A stretch of DNA of 40,769 nt from positions 1 to 40,769 of IMG/VR virus record IMGVR_UViG_3300036766_001072; one strand, written 5' to 3'. Both the position numbers and the translations under genes were made by a program. The notes beneath the pieces were generated by a model. It did not search any database. It saw nothing but the letters and a program-made list of their open reading frames with translations, and had not been told where the DNA came from. Position 1 is the stretch's first letter. Every line of letters starts with the position of its first letter. This DNA is from a virus. This document shows, piece by piece, positions 21,233-30,324 of this stretch.

Positions 21233-21937
21233 ATGACCGCACAAATAGCCCAGTTTGCCATACCAGCAATCTTAAGCATGATCCAAGGATCTATGGGAAA
21301 AGGTGGGGAGACCTCCTCAACCTATTCAAAGGGTGCTAGAAGCCTGATAGACGATATCATTGGTTCCGTAAAAGGGATGAAAGGCTCTCAGGATATCACT
21401 CAGAACCAGAATTATCAAACAGGTCAAGACTGGCTCCAAAGTATGTTTAGCGATCCTGAATTCTTTAACAAGTTCGAAGCACCTATCACGAGGCAGTTTG
21501 AAGAACAGACTATGCCGGGAATCGCCAATAGATTCGCTTCAATGGGCTCAGGAGGTGCTACAGGCTCTACTGCCTTTAGAAATCAAGCCAACAGAGCGGG
21601 TGTCGATTTAGCCACTAATCTAGCTTCGATGAGAGGTGGAATGCAACAAGGGGCTATCCCTCAAATGCTCAATTATGCTCAACAGCCATTTAACAACTAT
21701 ATGAGTATGATGCAAAATGCCCTTACACCTACTCAGAACGTATATCAGCCACCAAGTGCCGGACCTTTGGCTGGACCTCTATCAGCAATTACAGGTGCCA
21801 TGTCTCAGGGATTTGGGCAAAACTTTGGTCAATCTCAGGGTCAGTATCCAGGCACCAGTGCAAGTGGTGGTGGCGGCGGCGGTGGGGGTTATGGAGCTGG
21901 GTGGGATTCAATGTTTAGACAGCAAGGAGTTTATTAA
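21233..21937 (+). CDS. Internal virion / DNA ejection protein (probable), 234 aa
   Basis: A hydrophobic amphipathic start (AQFAIPAILSMIQGSMG) and a helical body with MPGIANRFASMGSGGATGST and NQANRAGVDLATNLASMR resemble podovirus ejection proteins (gp14-like). The C-terminal third is Gln/Gly-rich with eight consecutive glycines. It is the first of three adjacent genes with internal-virion-like composition. It would leave the capsid with the DNA and enter the host envelope. Confidence 0.6.
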   Translation: MTAQIAQFAIPAILSMIQGSMGKGGETSSTYSKGARSLIDDIIGSVKGMKGSQDITQNQNYQTGQDWLQSMFSDPEFFNKFEAPITRQFEEQTMPGIANRFASMGSGGATGSTAFRNQANRAGVDLATNLASMRGGMQQGAIPQMLNYAQQPFNNYMSMMQNALTPTQNVYQPPSAGPLAGPLSAITGAMSQGFGQNFGQSQGQYPGTSASGGGGGGGGYGAGWDSMFRQQGVY

Positions 21938-23295
21938 TGGTCAGCATACTTCCAGCAGAAAGAACCCCATACGATGTCATCGGCAATATGCTGGGTCAGG
22001 ATATAAGACAAAACCTACCTGGAGCTGTAGCTCAAGGCTATCAAAGGGGCCGAGGTTTAAGTGCTCTAGATCAGGCGCAAGCTGAAATTGCCAAAAATCC
22101 AAATGACCCCTATGCAATTGCTATGGCTTTTGCTAAAGCCGGCGCACAGAATCCTGAACTTTCAAGAGCATTAGGACCTTTAGCTCAAACAGCGATGTCT
22201 CAAGCCGCAGTAAATAGGGCGTTTCCTCAAGGGCCAGGAGGGCAACCTTCCGGCGGAGCTCCCGCTGTAGGAGGAGCCCCTTCTGCTCAAGGAATTTCAT
22301 TTGGAGGTCAAGCTCCAGCAGGAATGCCACAAGCTCCTAGCGGAGCTGTTGAAGCTGCCACACCACAGGCTCAACCAAGCGCATTTGCAACGCCTAGTCC
22401 TTTCAATATTCTCACTCCTGGAGATATAGAAGCGGAATCGAAACGTTATGCAGCTGCTGTTCAAGATCCCAATGCTTTCGCTACCCGTCAAGCAATGCTT
22501 CAAAATCAGAATCAAGAAGCTGGAATACAGAGACAGAATCTAGAGCAAATGGCTTTAAATGCAAAAGTTCCAGCAGATGAATTGCCAAGATTTATGCTTG
22601 TAGGATCTAAATTTGACACCAGAAATCCTGCTGAATGGGCACAAAAAACAAAACAAGCCTACAAGACTGTTAAGTCAAACGATGACAAAATTGAGAAGGC
22701 TTTTATACCTGGTTTAGGTTCTGCGTTGCTTGGAAGAAATAGGGACGAAGCTCTAAAACGTTTAGAACCTACTGTAAAAGATCAAATTAGATTAGGATTA
22801 GAGGGAGATGTAAGGGAAAAACTTGCAGAAAACTATTTGTCTCCAACTGAAATAGAAGGTTTAGTTCATCCTATTCAAACTAGAACTGAAAAAGCAGTAG
22901 AGAAGTTGCCTAAAGGAGACTTCCTAGTAGGAAAGCCAAGCCCCTACGACATGTGGGGATTCCCTGAACAACCGAAAGTTTCTTATGAGGAAATGTTAGA
23001 GAAGAATCCTGAAAGACTTCAAAAATCTCAAGAAGAATTAAAGAATTTCTTTATAAAAAATGTAAACCCTGACACTTCTTTGTTGGTCTTAAGAGAAAAA
23101 CTTTGGAAGGATAAGGGGTATGACTGGAGACAAATTGGTCCAGCGATTAGAAAGGCCGAGGATGAAGGTCTTAAACTCTCACAAAGCCAATCAACTGAAA
23201 TGTCTGATATAGAAACACAACCTCCGGTACAATCATTGCCAGATATTTTCATGGATTGGGGACGGGTTGTCCAATATCTGAGAGGAAATAAATGA
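21937..23295 (+). CDS. Internal virion / DNA ejection protein (probable), 452 aa
   Basis: Ala-rich N-terminal helical domain (GAVAQGYQRGRGLSALDQAQ), Gln/Pro/Gly linker (about 105-160), and a lysine/glutamate-rich helical C-terminal half. Starts TAATG after the previous stop. The composition (Ala/Gln/Gly with long helices) and the order in the genome match the second ejection protein of podoviruses. A trace of a repetitive linker suggests flexibility needed to pass the tail channel. Confidence 0.55.
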   Translation: MVSILPAERTPYDVIGNMLGQDIRQNLPGAVAQGYQRGRGLSALDQAQAEIAKNPNDPYAIAMAFAKAGAQNPELSRALGPLAQTAMSQAAVNRAFPQGPGGQPSGGAPAVGGAPSAQGISFGGQAPAGMPQAPSGAVEAATPQAQPSAFATPSPFNILTPGDIEAESKRYAAAVQDPNAFATRQAMLQNQNQEAGIQRQNLEQMALNAKVPADELPRFMLVGSKFDTRNPAEWAQKTKQAYKTVKSNDDKIEKAFIPGLGSALLGRNRDEALKRLEPTVKDQIRLGLEGDVREKLAENYLSPTEIEGLVHPIQTRTEKAVEKLPKGDFLVGKPSPYDMWGFPEQPKVSYEEMLEKNPERLQKSQEELKNFFIKNVNPDTSLLVLREKLWKDKGYDWRQIGPAIRKAEDEGLKLSQSQSTEMSDIETQPPVQSLPDIFMDWGRVVQYLRGNK

Positions 23296-24692
23296 CCGCT
23301 ATACTTCGAGGTTTGAATTCAGGTTATGCTCCAGAACAAATCTTACAGTATTTGATGAAGTCTATCCCTCAAATGGCTCCCACTATTCGAAGAGCCGCTA
23401 AAGCTGGCTATCCTGCACAACAAATCCTAGGATTCCTATCAAAGAGTTTTGAAACAGAAGATCGTAAAGGAATGTCAGAAAGTCAGATACATGCTGCTAA
23501 TCGTCGATCAGATGCAGAAAGAACTAAATTTGGCCTCAAGGCTGCCGCGACTGCTGTAGTTGCTCCACTAGCTGCCTCTGCTGTAGGAGGTGCGTTGTCA
23601 AGAGCGTTACCGACGAATCTAAGGAACATGTTTGCTGGTAACATTGCTGGTAGCGCCGCTCAGCCTTCTCCCGGGCAAGCTGCTCCTTTAGGAAATCCTG
23701 CCGCAAATCCGAACATGCCACCTCTAGCCGGTATTCCATCGCCCCCCACACAAGGAGCGACCCCACTATCAGGCCAATCACAAATATCTTCATCACAACC
23801 TCCATTGGCTCCTAGTATACCACAAACGCCTAATATTCAGCAACCTCAAACTTCTTTTGATAGCGCCTCTATCCTGGACAAACTCGGTATCAAAAACAAA
23901 ATCGAGCGTCTCCGCCATCAAGGAAAAGACCCAGAGATCATCCGAGCTGCCATTTCCAAGTTGATCACTCCTGAAATGGAGAAAAAGGCTGGGATGCCTC
24001 TTAAAGACGTCGTAGAAGACTATCTCTCTAAAGGCCCTACCACCAGACTAGCCAAACTACCGGAAGGGCAAGGACGCAACTTTAAGGGCCTTCTCGAGCC
24101 TTTTGAGGATAAGCCTCTCAATCCTGAAGATTATCAGGTTAAGCCTCTCGAGAAACAACAAACTGTAGCCTCTCCTCAGGGTATGGGCGAAGTACGTGAA
24201 ATCCGTGGTGACAAGGCTCTAATCGACATTAATGGAAAGCTCCATAAGGTAGATGTCGATGAACTCATCCAATCACCAGTCCCAGAAAAAGACCTAGCAG
24301 ACCTGTATGACGAGCTAAATGAAGGCATCGAAAAGGAGACCGGCGAAGACATCTCTCGCATGGTCAACTACGCTGGCTATGATCCCAAGACTAACAAGAT
24401 GGTGTTCCTCCCACATAATGGCGCTCTCTATGAATATTCCGACATCGAACCTGAAGAAGTGGAAATGCTCACAGACATACTCAACGTCAGAAAGTCTAGC
24501 GGAGAGAACTTCATTGGAGCCTGGAAAGCAGGCTCTAAATCCCCTATAGGGGCTGCTATGTCTGCTCTCATCAAGAAGCTCCAGGAAAAAGCTGGAGGCA
24601 AAGGAAAAGAGTATTCAGGTAAATACGAGACCGTGTATAGTTACCTCGAACCCGCTGTGAGAGCAGCCAAAAAGAAGAAGAAAAAGAAATGA
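23292..24692 (+). CDS. Internal virion / DNA ejection protein with poly-Lys tail (probable), 466 aa
   Basis: N-terminal helices with YAPEQILQYLMKSIPQMAPT, Ala/Gly-rich region, a long Pro/Gln-rich linker (about 115-195), then a charged C-terminal domain (DKALIDINGKLHKVDVDELI) that may be a small SH3-like fold. The last residues are seven lysines, good for holding DNA in the capsid. ATGA overlap on both ends. Third of the ejection-like set. Confidence 0.55.
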   Translation: MTAILRGLNSGYAPEQILQYLMKSIPQMAPTIRRAAKAGYPAQQILGFLSKSFETEDRKGMSESQIHAANRRSDAERTKFGLKAAATAVVAPLAASAVGGALSRALPTNLRNMFAGNIAGSAAQPSPGQAAPLGNPAANPNMPPLAGIPSPPTQGATPLSGQSQISSSQPPLAPSIPQTPNIQQPQTSFDSASILDKLGIKNKIERLRHQGKDPEIIRAAISKLITPEMEKKAGMPLKDVVEDYLSKGPTTRLAKLPEGQGRNFKGLLEPFEDKPLNPEDYQVKPLEKQQTVASPQGMGEVREIRGDKALIDINGKLHKVDVDELIQSPVPEKDLADLYDELNEGIEKETGEDISRMVNYAGYDPKTNKMVFLPHNGALYEYSDIEPEEVEMLTDILNVRKSSGENFIGAWKAGSKSPIGAAMSALIKKLQEKAGGKGKEYSGKYETVYSYLEPAVRAAKKKKKKK

Positions 24693-24760
24693 CTACAGCC
24701 GAGCTTGTAAAGCTGCTTTATTTCCTCCAGCAACATGGAAAGAAGAAGAAAAAGAAGTAG
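24689..24760 (+). CDS. Lysine-tailed micro-ORF, 23 aa (tentative)
   Basis: MTTAELVKLLYFLQQHGKKK plus three more Lys. The ATG overlaps the stop of the ejection protein (ATGA). Its 3' end repeats an 18-nt AAAGAAG-rich sequence found at the end of the previous gene, so it may be a duplicated tail. It is translated only if coupling works. Confidence 0.35.
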   Translation: MTTAELVKLLYFLQQHGKKKKKK

Positions 24761-25015
24761 CTATTTTGGATCTTTGATCATCCAATCGGTTGGCTGAGGC
24801 ATCACATCTTCATACGGTTTCCATCCGCGACATTCAATCGTTCTTTGAGGTCTTATTTCTTTAATCAATTCAATGATTTGGTTAGACAAGAAATCGCTTC
24901 TGGCAGACTGAGATTGAAATTGCCCCTGTACGCTGATGAAGATGGCTATAACAGCCACAATCTCAGCAATCAAAAGACCATTGGTAAGCCATGGGGTTTT
25001 AACTCTATCTTCCAT
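24761..25015 (-). CDS. Membrane-anchored coiled-coil protein, 84 aa (second opposite-strand islet)
   Basis: One membrane helix (about 12-29, NGLLIAEIVAVIAIFISV), then a Gln/Ser-rich coil, a basic segment and a C-terminal tail with Cys and Trp. The design matches the microproteins at 1940 and 10958, with a longer tail. Its ATG is one base after the stop of the HTH gene upstream, so both form one minus operon. It meets the micro-ORF end-to-end (TAG back to back). Candidate immunity or membrane-modifying moron. Confidence 0.65.
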   Translation of the reverse strand: MEDRVKTPWLTNGLLIAEIVAVIAIFISVQGQFQSQSARSDFLSNQIIELIKEIRPQRTIECRGWKPYEDVMPQPTDWMIKDPK

Positions 25016-25016
25016 T

Positions 25017-25226
25017 TCATTCTCCCTTGGCCTTGGTGGCCAGTTCTCTAATTATTGACTCATGTATTGCTGCAATTGACATCCTAGATATCCTGTAGGG
25101 GCTCCTAGGGCCTTTTCCGATACGTATAGCGATCAAAAACCCTTTCTTGATTGCGCTACGAATCGTATTCACATGCACTGAGAATATAACAGCTGTCTCT
25201 TTTAAGGTCAAGAACTCCGCATCCAT
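25017..25226 (-). CDS. Helix-turn-helix (MerR/excisionase-type) DNA-binding protein, 69 aa
   Basis: LTLKETAVIFSVHVNTIRSA (about 6-25) and KGFLIAIRIGKGPRSPYRIS follow the layout of excisionase-type (HTH_17) domains: helix, turn, recognition helix, wing with the SPYRI strand. No catalytic site. No integrase is encoded nearby, so it is likelier a regulator of its own islet than a true excisionase. The palindrome at 25248-25264 lies just upstream and could be its operator. Confidence 0.7.
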   Translation of the reverse strand: MDAEFLTLKETAVIFSVHVNTIRSAIKKGFLIAIRIGKGPRSPYRISRMSIAAIHESIIRELATKAKGE

Positions 25227-25247
25227 GGCCTATCCATAACATGGTTG

Positions 25248-25264
25248 TGATTAAATGTTAATCA
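25248..25264. promoter_or_regulatory. Palindrome TGATTAA-ATG-TTAATCA, candidate operator
   Basis: A perfect 7-bp inverted repeat with a 3-bp centre, in the divergent region between the HTH gene and the long fibre gene. A larger imperfect inverted repeat (CCTATCCATAACATGG / CCATGGGATAGG) surrounds it. Confidence 0.45.
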
Positions 25265-25335
25265 TTGTGGATCGAATGGTTTTAAATTTTACTTTCCATG
25301 GGATAGGGTAAGGTCAATATAACAAGAGGTTCTTT

Positions 25336-28035
25336 ATGACATCCCCATTTGTCCCAAGCAGCTTTTCATACGGCGACGCACCACAGGGTGGCGTCTCGAT
25401 GCCTATGATTATAGCCAGTAGAAATCCATCCAACACGACAGACAAGCAATATGCTGCCGGATATCTCTGGCTCTCAAGTTTGGATCTGAAGGATTCCAGT
25501 GGAAATGCCGGTAGCGGTAACATGTACTATCAGGGAGGTAACACTTCTGGTATCCCGAACTGGACATTGGTATCGAACTCAGGTGGTGTCCTGAACACTC
25601 TTTCGGATGGTTCGACAACGGTAAACCCCTCAGGCGGTAACATCGCTATAGTAAGCACCCCAAATCAAATCACTGTTACTTCGAGTGCTCCTTCTCATGA
25701 GCTCATCATGACAATCCCAACGACATTCATTTCCCCAGGAAGCATTGCTTCCGTAGGAAATCTGACAGCCGGAGCCGATCTTATTGTCACCACTGACGCT
25801 ACTATCGGAAATGACCTGGATGTCACAAATGATGTGACTATCGGAAATGATCTAGTAGTCACTGGAACAATCACTCTAGGGTCTCTTACAGTAGCTGGGA
25901 CCGTCCTAATCAACGTAACAGGCAACGCTAACACGACTATCGGTAATGCTGGCGGATCAGGCGCTATTCTCATCGATGCACCTTCAGGTGATTTCACCCT
26001 TAACGGTAATGGAAACGACATCCATATTGGTGATGATGCAGCTAGCAATATCATTACGATAGGTAACAACCATCTAACGACAGGCGTTACGATCACGGCG
26101 GGTACCAGTGACCTACTTCTTACGGGTGCTGTAACGACTGCCATCACCATTGGCGATGTCCTTCAGACAGGATTGATCACACTCGGTCTTTCAACTGCTG
26201 GTCAAGATATCGATATCGGTAGCGGTGTTAACGCCTCTGCTCAAGTTATTGACATCGGTAATGGTGCATCAGCGGCTAATAGCACTGTCAACATCCTCTC
26301 TGGAATTGGTACAGCCGGTGCTGGCACTCTAGCCATGGGTAACAACACCCGTGTAACTGTAGCCGGCATGTGCGATATCGCTCCTGCGGCCTCTAGAACG
26401 GTCACTGTAGGCGGTGGAACGGTCGTCGTGGCTGCTGTCACGGATACGATCGACATCGGTCCTGACGGAGCTACAACGAATGCCAACTCGGTAAAAACAG
26501 TTAATGTCAATACTGGTGGTGTCACACTAGGCCAAGTTCTAACCAACATCGCTTCAGGTGCCGTCACTTCTGGTACACACACTACTTCGATTGCTTCAGG
26601 TAACCGTGCTGCTGGTACAATGCTTGTCAACCTCTTGACAGGTACAGGGACTAAATCAATGGCTGCCGGTAATGCTGACGGATTGACGACCTTTGGATTC
26701 AAAGGACCATTCAACCTTAACGTTTCTCAGAATAATAATACAGCTATTAACTCGGGAACCTCTACAGGTACCGTTACGATTGGTAACGCTCTAGCAGGTG
26801 CAATTGCAGTAGATACGGCATCGACTCTAACGGTTGGTAGTGCTACTAGCACGGGAGCGTTTACTTTTGGTGCTTGCACAGCTGCCGGAGGTCAAACGGT
26901 AAATATCTCTAGTGCTTCTACAATCGCTGGTACAAACGTTGTAAACGTTCTTGCTGGAGCCACACCTGGTGCTAGCCAAACGTTCAACCTAATGACAGGT
27001 GTCGGGACGGCTGGAACCTATGCTGTCAATATCTTGACAGGGGCATCGACAGGAACAACACAAACTGTATTAGTAGGTACAGGATCTGCCAGAACTGATA
27101 TAACACTCGGGGGCACAGGAGCCAACGTAATGGCGATCAACAACACTACCACAACAGGTACTGTTTCGATCGGTAACGCGATGACCTCAGGTACTATCCA
27201 GATCGGGGGTGCCGCTCAGACTGGTGCTACAGCGATCATTATTGGTAACTCGACAGCAGCCGGCGGTGCAACGTTCCAGTTTGGTAACGGTGTTAACTCA
27301 GGTGCTCAAGTCATCAATATCGCTTCTGGTACATCTGCAAGTGCTGCTTCGACAGTCAACTTGCTTAGCGGAACAACTCCAGGAGCCAGCACAACCCTCA
27401 ACATCATGTGCGGGGCCGCTTCTGCTGGTACTCAGACATGCAACATCCTTGCTACTGGGGCAACTCGTGTTGGGGCTGTTAACATCGGTACTGGTGGTGC
27501 TGCTCACGTCGTCACAATCGGGTCGACAAGCGGTGCTGCGGCCACAACGATCAACTCGGGTACTGTCGGTATTTCGATGGTTGGTATTGTTGCTAAAACC
27601 ACAAACCCATGCTTCTTGCTGAATCTTGCAGCTGGTGTAACCAATGTAACAGGAGCCGGAACAGCCTATACTTTAGGTACAGGCGCTACATTGACGTCGG
27701 TGTTTGATAAAGGGACAAACGCAACGACTTCGGGTGTCTTTACAGCTCCTGCGACAGGTATTTATGATCTAAGATCGCAGGTAACCGTAACAGGAGCCAC
27801 AATCGCAACAACATTCGTTATCTCACTTGTGACAACTGCAAGAACATACTCGAAAACATTTATCAAGGTTGCTGGTAGCCAAGATGAGTCGGTAGACATA
27901 AGCGCTCTCTGTGATATGACAGCGACAGATACTGCTCATGTTACAATTGCCGTGACTGGTGAAGGCGGAGATACCGATGATCTTGTCGGTAATGCAAACG
28001 TTCAAACATTCTTCTGTGGCCGTAAGGTTGCTTAA
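25336..28035 (+). CDS. Long repetitive fibre protein with C1q-like tip, 899 aa
   Basis: The N-terminal cap (residues 1-60, containing QYAAGYLWLSSLDL) probably attaches to the tail. Beta-repeats follow, with runs such as ATIGNDLDVTNDVTIGNDL and several copies of VNILSG-x-GTAGAGT. Three longer units (starting VNASAQVIDIGNG, AGGQTVNISSAST, VNSGAQVINIASGT) are clearly related, about 80 residues each. The last 140 residues, with GVFTAPATGIYDLRSQVTV, look like a trimeric C1q/TNF-like head. A GAGG ribosome site is present. Likely a host-recognition fibre made of a beta-helical shaft and globular tip. Confidence 0.7.
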   Translation: MTSPFVPSSFSYGDAPQGGVSMPMIIASRNPSNTTDKQYAAGYLWLSSLDLKDSSGNAGSGNMYYQGGNTSGIPNWTLVSNSGGVLNTLSDGSTTVNPSGGNIAIVSTPNQITVTSSAPSHELIMTIPTTFISPGSIASVGNLTAGADLIVTTDATIGNDLDVTNDVTIGNDLVVTGTITLGSLTVAGTVLINVTGNANTTIGNAGGSGAILIDAPSGDFTLNGNGNDIHIGDDAASNIITIGNNHLTTGVTITAGTSDLLLTGAVTTAITIGDVLQTGLITLGLSTAGQDIDIGSGVNASAQVIDIGNGASAANSTVNILSGIGTAGAGTLAMGNNTRVTVAGMCDIAPAASRTVTVGGGTVVVAAVTDTIDIGPDGATTNANSVKTVNVNTGGVTLGQVLTNIASGAVTSGTHTTSIASGNRAAGTMLVNLLTGTGTKSMAAGNADGLTTFGFKGPFNLNVSQNNNTAINSGTSTGTVTIGNALAGAIAVDTASTLTVGSATSTGAFTFGACTAAGGQTVNISSASTIAGTNVVNVLAGATPGASQTFNLMTGVGTAGTYAVNILTGASTGTTQTVLVGTGSARTDITLGGTGANVMAINNTTTTGTVSIGNAMTSGTIQIGGAAQTGATAIIIGNSTAAGGATFQFGNGVNSGAQVINIASGTSASAASTVNLLSGTTPGASTTLNIMCGAASAGTQTCNILATGATRVGAVNIGTGGAAHVVTIGSTSGAAATTINSGTVGISMVGIVAKTTNPCFLLNLAAGVTNVTGAGTAYTLGTGATLTSVFDKGTNATTSGVFTAPATGIYDLRSQVTVTGATIATTFVISLVTTARTYSKTFIKVAGSQDESVDISALCDMTATDTAHVTIAVTGEGGDTDDLVGNANVQTFFCGRKVA

Positions 28036-28058
28036 GAAAGTGTTTGATTAAATAATGG

Positions 28059-28089
28059 TTGGGGTGTATTCCTTCGAGGAAAACCCCAA
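28059..28089 (+). promoter_or_regulatory. Hairpin leader of the gene at 28100
   Basis: TTGGGGT-GTA-TTCCT-TCG-AGGAA-A-ACCCCAA, two nested stems of 5 and 7 bp. The base of the stem touches GGAG, the ribosome site of the next gene. No T-run, so translation control or RNA stability is likelier than termination. Confidence 0.5.
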
Positions 28090-28099
28090 GGAGAAAAAA

Positions 28100-28291
28100 A
28101 TGCTCAAGCAAGCTGTTAACCTAGAAGTTAAGGTCGGAGAGAGAACGTATCAGTTGAATTTGCCAGGAGATTGCCCTCTTGGTGAGGTCTACGACGTTCT
28201 TTTCAAGATGAGATCCTATGTTGTAGAGCGTATTAATGACGCACAAAAACTTGATGCTCCAAAAGAGCCAGAACAACCAAAAGAAGAGTAA
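28100..28291 (+). CDS. Small acidic protein, 63 aa
   Basis: MLKQAVNLEVKVGERTYQLN and LGEVYDVLFKMRSYVVERIN suggest a beta hairpin plus helix, then a Pro/Glu/Lys tail. Seen in the fibre locus, such a protein could be a fibre-assembly helper. The start behind GGAG is used; a longer frame starting in the hairpin is not supported. Confidence 0.6.
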   Translation: MLKQAVNLEVKVGERTYQLNLPGDCPLGEVYDVLFKMRSYVVERINDAQKLDAPKEPEQPKEE

Positions 28292-28294
28292 AAT

Positions 28295-28630
28295 ATGGCA
28301 TCCAATATCGTCCGTTTTGACGCAGTCAGATCTCTAGCCAATGGAAGCATTACCAATAGCTATCAAGCACTGGGAACCCGCTTCACACACCCTATGAGAG
28401 TGGTCCATTTGATTAATGGAACAGACGGCGATATGATGATTTCATTCGACGGGTCGACTGATAACGTACCCGTCCTTTCTTCTTCCTTTGCTCTTTATGA
28501 CCTTACATCAGACCAAGATGCCAATGAATCTTTCCGATATGAACTCGGGACTCAAATTTACATAAAATACATCACAGCACCAACCACAGGGACTTTTTAC
28601 TTAGTTTGTGTATTCGGTAAGGGGGAATAA
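28295..28630 (+). CDS. Beta-rich virion protein of the fibre locus, 111 aa
   Basis: Contains RFDAVRSLANGSITNSYQAL, HLINGTDGDMMISFDGSTDN and FRYELGTQIYIKY, a compact beta-sandwich of the kind often seen near fibre genes in podoviruses. No named family assigned. The next gene starts with TAATG on its stop. Possibly a fibre connector. Confidence 0.6.
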   Translation: MASNIVRFDAVRSLANGSITNSYQALGTRFTHPMRVVHLINGTDGDMMISFDGSTDNVPVLSSSFALYDLTSDQDANESFRYELGTQIYIKYITAPTTGTFYLVCVFGKGE

Positions 28631-29466
28631 TGAGCCAATCTGGTGGAATTAGTCAACTCAATGTGGTTCCTTCGGATGTCGCCATAGACTTTGTGACAGA
28701 TTCAGGAACAGCTGTCGCAAGCGGGCATATCCTGAATATACTTGGTGGATCAAACGCCTCTACTTCTGGATCTGGAAATACCATAACCATAAACTCCGCT
28801 TTCAATCCGAATAAGGAATTGACTGTTGTAGACGATTTCATAACAAATTTCAATGGAGTTGGATATGGATCATTAATTTGGGCTCCTCTCGTTGTAGGAG
28901 TTGGAGTAAATCCAACAAACGGGACATCGACTCATCCTGGACTTCTTCTAGTTAACACTGGTTACGCAGGAACCGTTGCAGGAGTTGTATTAAGTGAATT
29001 ATCTACAGAAAACTTTGCGATAGGTGCTGGACAAATATCTGCAAACTTTGTTTTAAATCTAATTACACTATCTACAATAGGAAATAGGTATACAGTTTAT
29101 TTCGGACTTACAAATAATAGTTCTAGTGTTGTAGGAGTTCCTTCGGAAGGAGTTTACTTTACATACAATGATAACATAAACTCTGGCAATTGGGTACGGA
29201 ATTGCACAGCTGGTGGGATCACAACTTCTGTAAATACCTCCATAGCTGCCACAACAAGCTATGTAAATCTAGGAATGGTTATCAATGCAGCTGGTACTAG
29301 TGTTTCCTTTACGATAAATGGAGTTTCCGCAGGAAGCGCGATAGTCACTAATATTCCCACAGCATCCATTAATCCAGTTTTTATGTGGATTAAAGCAAGC
29401 GGAAATCTTCCTGCTTCACTGATAGACCTATTTTATATGAAACAAACCCTTACAACAGCGAGATAA
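28630..29466 (+). CDS. Fibre protein with attachment domain and lectin-like tip, 278 aa
   Basis: The N-terminal 50 residues (MSQSGGISQLNVVPSDVAID, FVTDSGTAVASGHILNILGG) are shared with the 747-aa protein, so both dock to the same site. The remaining 220 residues have alternating beta strands with FVLNLITLSTIGNRYTVYFG and VNLGMVINAAGTSVSFTIN, like a concanavalin-type lectin fold. It is likely a second receptor-binding arm. TAATG start. Confidence 0.6.
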   Translation: MSQSGGISQLNVVPSDVAIDFVTDSGTAVASGHILNILGGSNASTSGSGNTITINSAFNPNKELTVVDDFITNFNGVGYGSLIWAPLVVGVGVNPTNGTSTHPGLLLVNTGYAGTVAGVVLSELSTENFAIGAGQISANFVLNLITLSTIGNRYTVYFGLTNNSSSVVGVPSEGVYFTYNDNINSGNWVRNCTAGGITTSVNTSIAATTSYVNLGMVINAAGTSVSFTINGVSAGSAIVTNIPTASINPVFMWIKASGNLPASLIDLFYMKQTLTTAR

Positions 29467-29468
29467 TC

Positions 29469-30323
29469 ATGCTAGAAGAATACGACAAGAAAATAAAGAG
29501 GATACAGGAGTCTATATCAGCTGTTGAGGATCTGTCCAAGAAACTTGTCAGTGAGACTGAGTCTATCAACAAAAAGATAGGTATCGTGGAAGTTGTCAAC
29601 AAAGATCTTTCTGATAAAATTATATTGTTTGAGAACGAAGTTGAGTCTTTGAAGAGCAATGGTAAATCTAGGATTTTGGACATCGAAAAGATCAAAGAAG
29701 AACAGATAGCAGCTCTAGAAATTTCCAAGAGCCATCTTGAGGCGGCAAATAAAAATTCTTACGCTTTAGCTTCTAGCGTTGCTGGACATAAAATGGACAT
29801 GGAAATCCTTCGGTCTGAATTCAAAGATCTAGCTGAAAAATATTACGATGCAGAAAAGATCCACACTGAAACCTTTGCCAATATTGGAGCAAAATCTGCC
29901 CAGGTTGAAGCCAAACTGGATAAGATCGATCTACGTTTGTCAGGATTAGAGGGAAGACAAAGCGAACTCTCATACAATTTCCAAAGCTTAAAAGCAGAAA
30001 TCTCTTCTCTTCACGACAAAATGTTTATCCTTGAAGGTATTTTGATGGATAAACTGAAGAAAAATACGGATGAAGCTAACAGATCATTCAAAGAGTTTTA
30101 CTGCAAGCTCGATGCTCTTTTGGTAAAATCAGACAGCCTAGACCCATCACACTTAGCTAGAATCGACGATCTTGCTAAATATGATGTGAAGGTCGAGTCT
30201 AATGCGATGGACGCCAGAAACGCAAATCTCAGGTCTCATAACACTGAAACAAAAGTCTTGATGCTTGAAAAGAGGGTTGAGCAATTACAGCTTCTGCTAA
30301 ACAAATCTCAACTCCAGGGATAA
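29469..30323 (+). CDS. Long coiled-coil protein in the fibre locus, 284 aa
   Basis: Almost entirely heptad helix: DKKIKRIQESISAVEDLSKK, several internal blocks, and LEKRVEQLQLLLNKSQLQ at the end. It is lysine- and glutamate-rich with no beta tip. Sandwiched between two proteins with the same N-terminal domain. It could be a trimeric fibre stalk or a chaperone; there is no sequence match to a known fibre. Low Gly/Thr content distinguishes it from all neighbours. Confidence 0.65.
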   Translation: MLEEYDKKIKRIQESISAVEDLSKKLVSETESINKKIGIVEVVNKDLSDKIILFENEVESLKSNGKSRILDIEKIKEEQIAALEISKSHLEAANKNSYALASSVAGHKMDMEILRSEFKDLAEKYYDAEKIHTETFANIGAKSAQVEAKLDKIDLRLSGLEGRQSELSYNFQSLKAEISSLHDKMFILEGILMDKLKKNTDEANRSFKEFYCKLDALLVKSDSLDPSHLARIDDLAKYDVKVESNAMDARNANLRSHNTETKVLMLEKRVEQLQLLLNKSQLQG

Positions 30324-30324
30324 G

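Noticed and set aside
24674-24760. Mobile element or slippage repeat at the lysine-tailed ends
   Set aside because: The 18-nt AAAGAAG-rich duplication is explained by two lysine-coding tails and is too short and simple for an element.
25017-25226. Excisionase with an integration module
   Set aside because: The HTH type fits, but no integrase or att-like direct repeat was found anywhere in the window, so a regulator is more likely.
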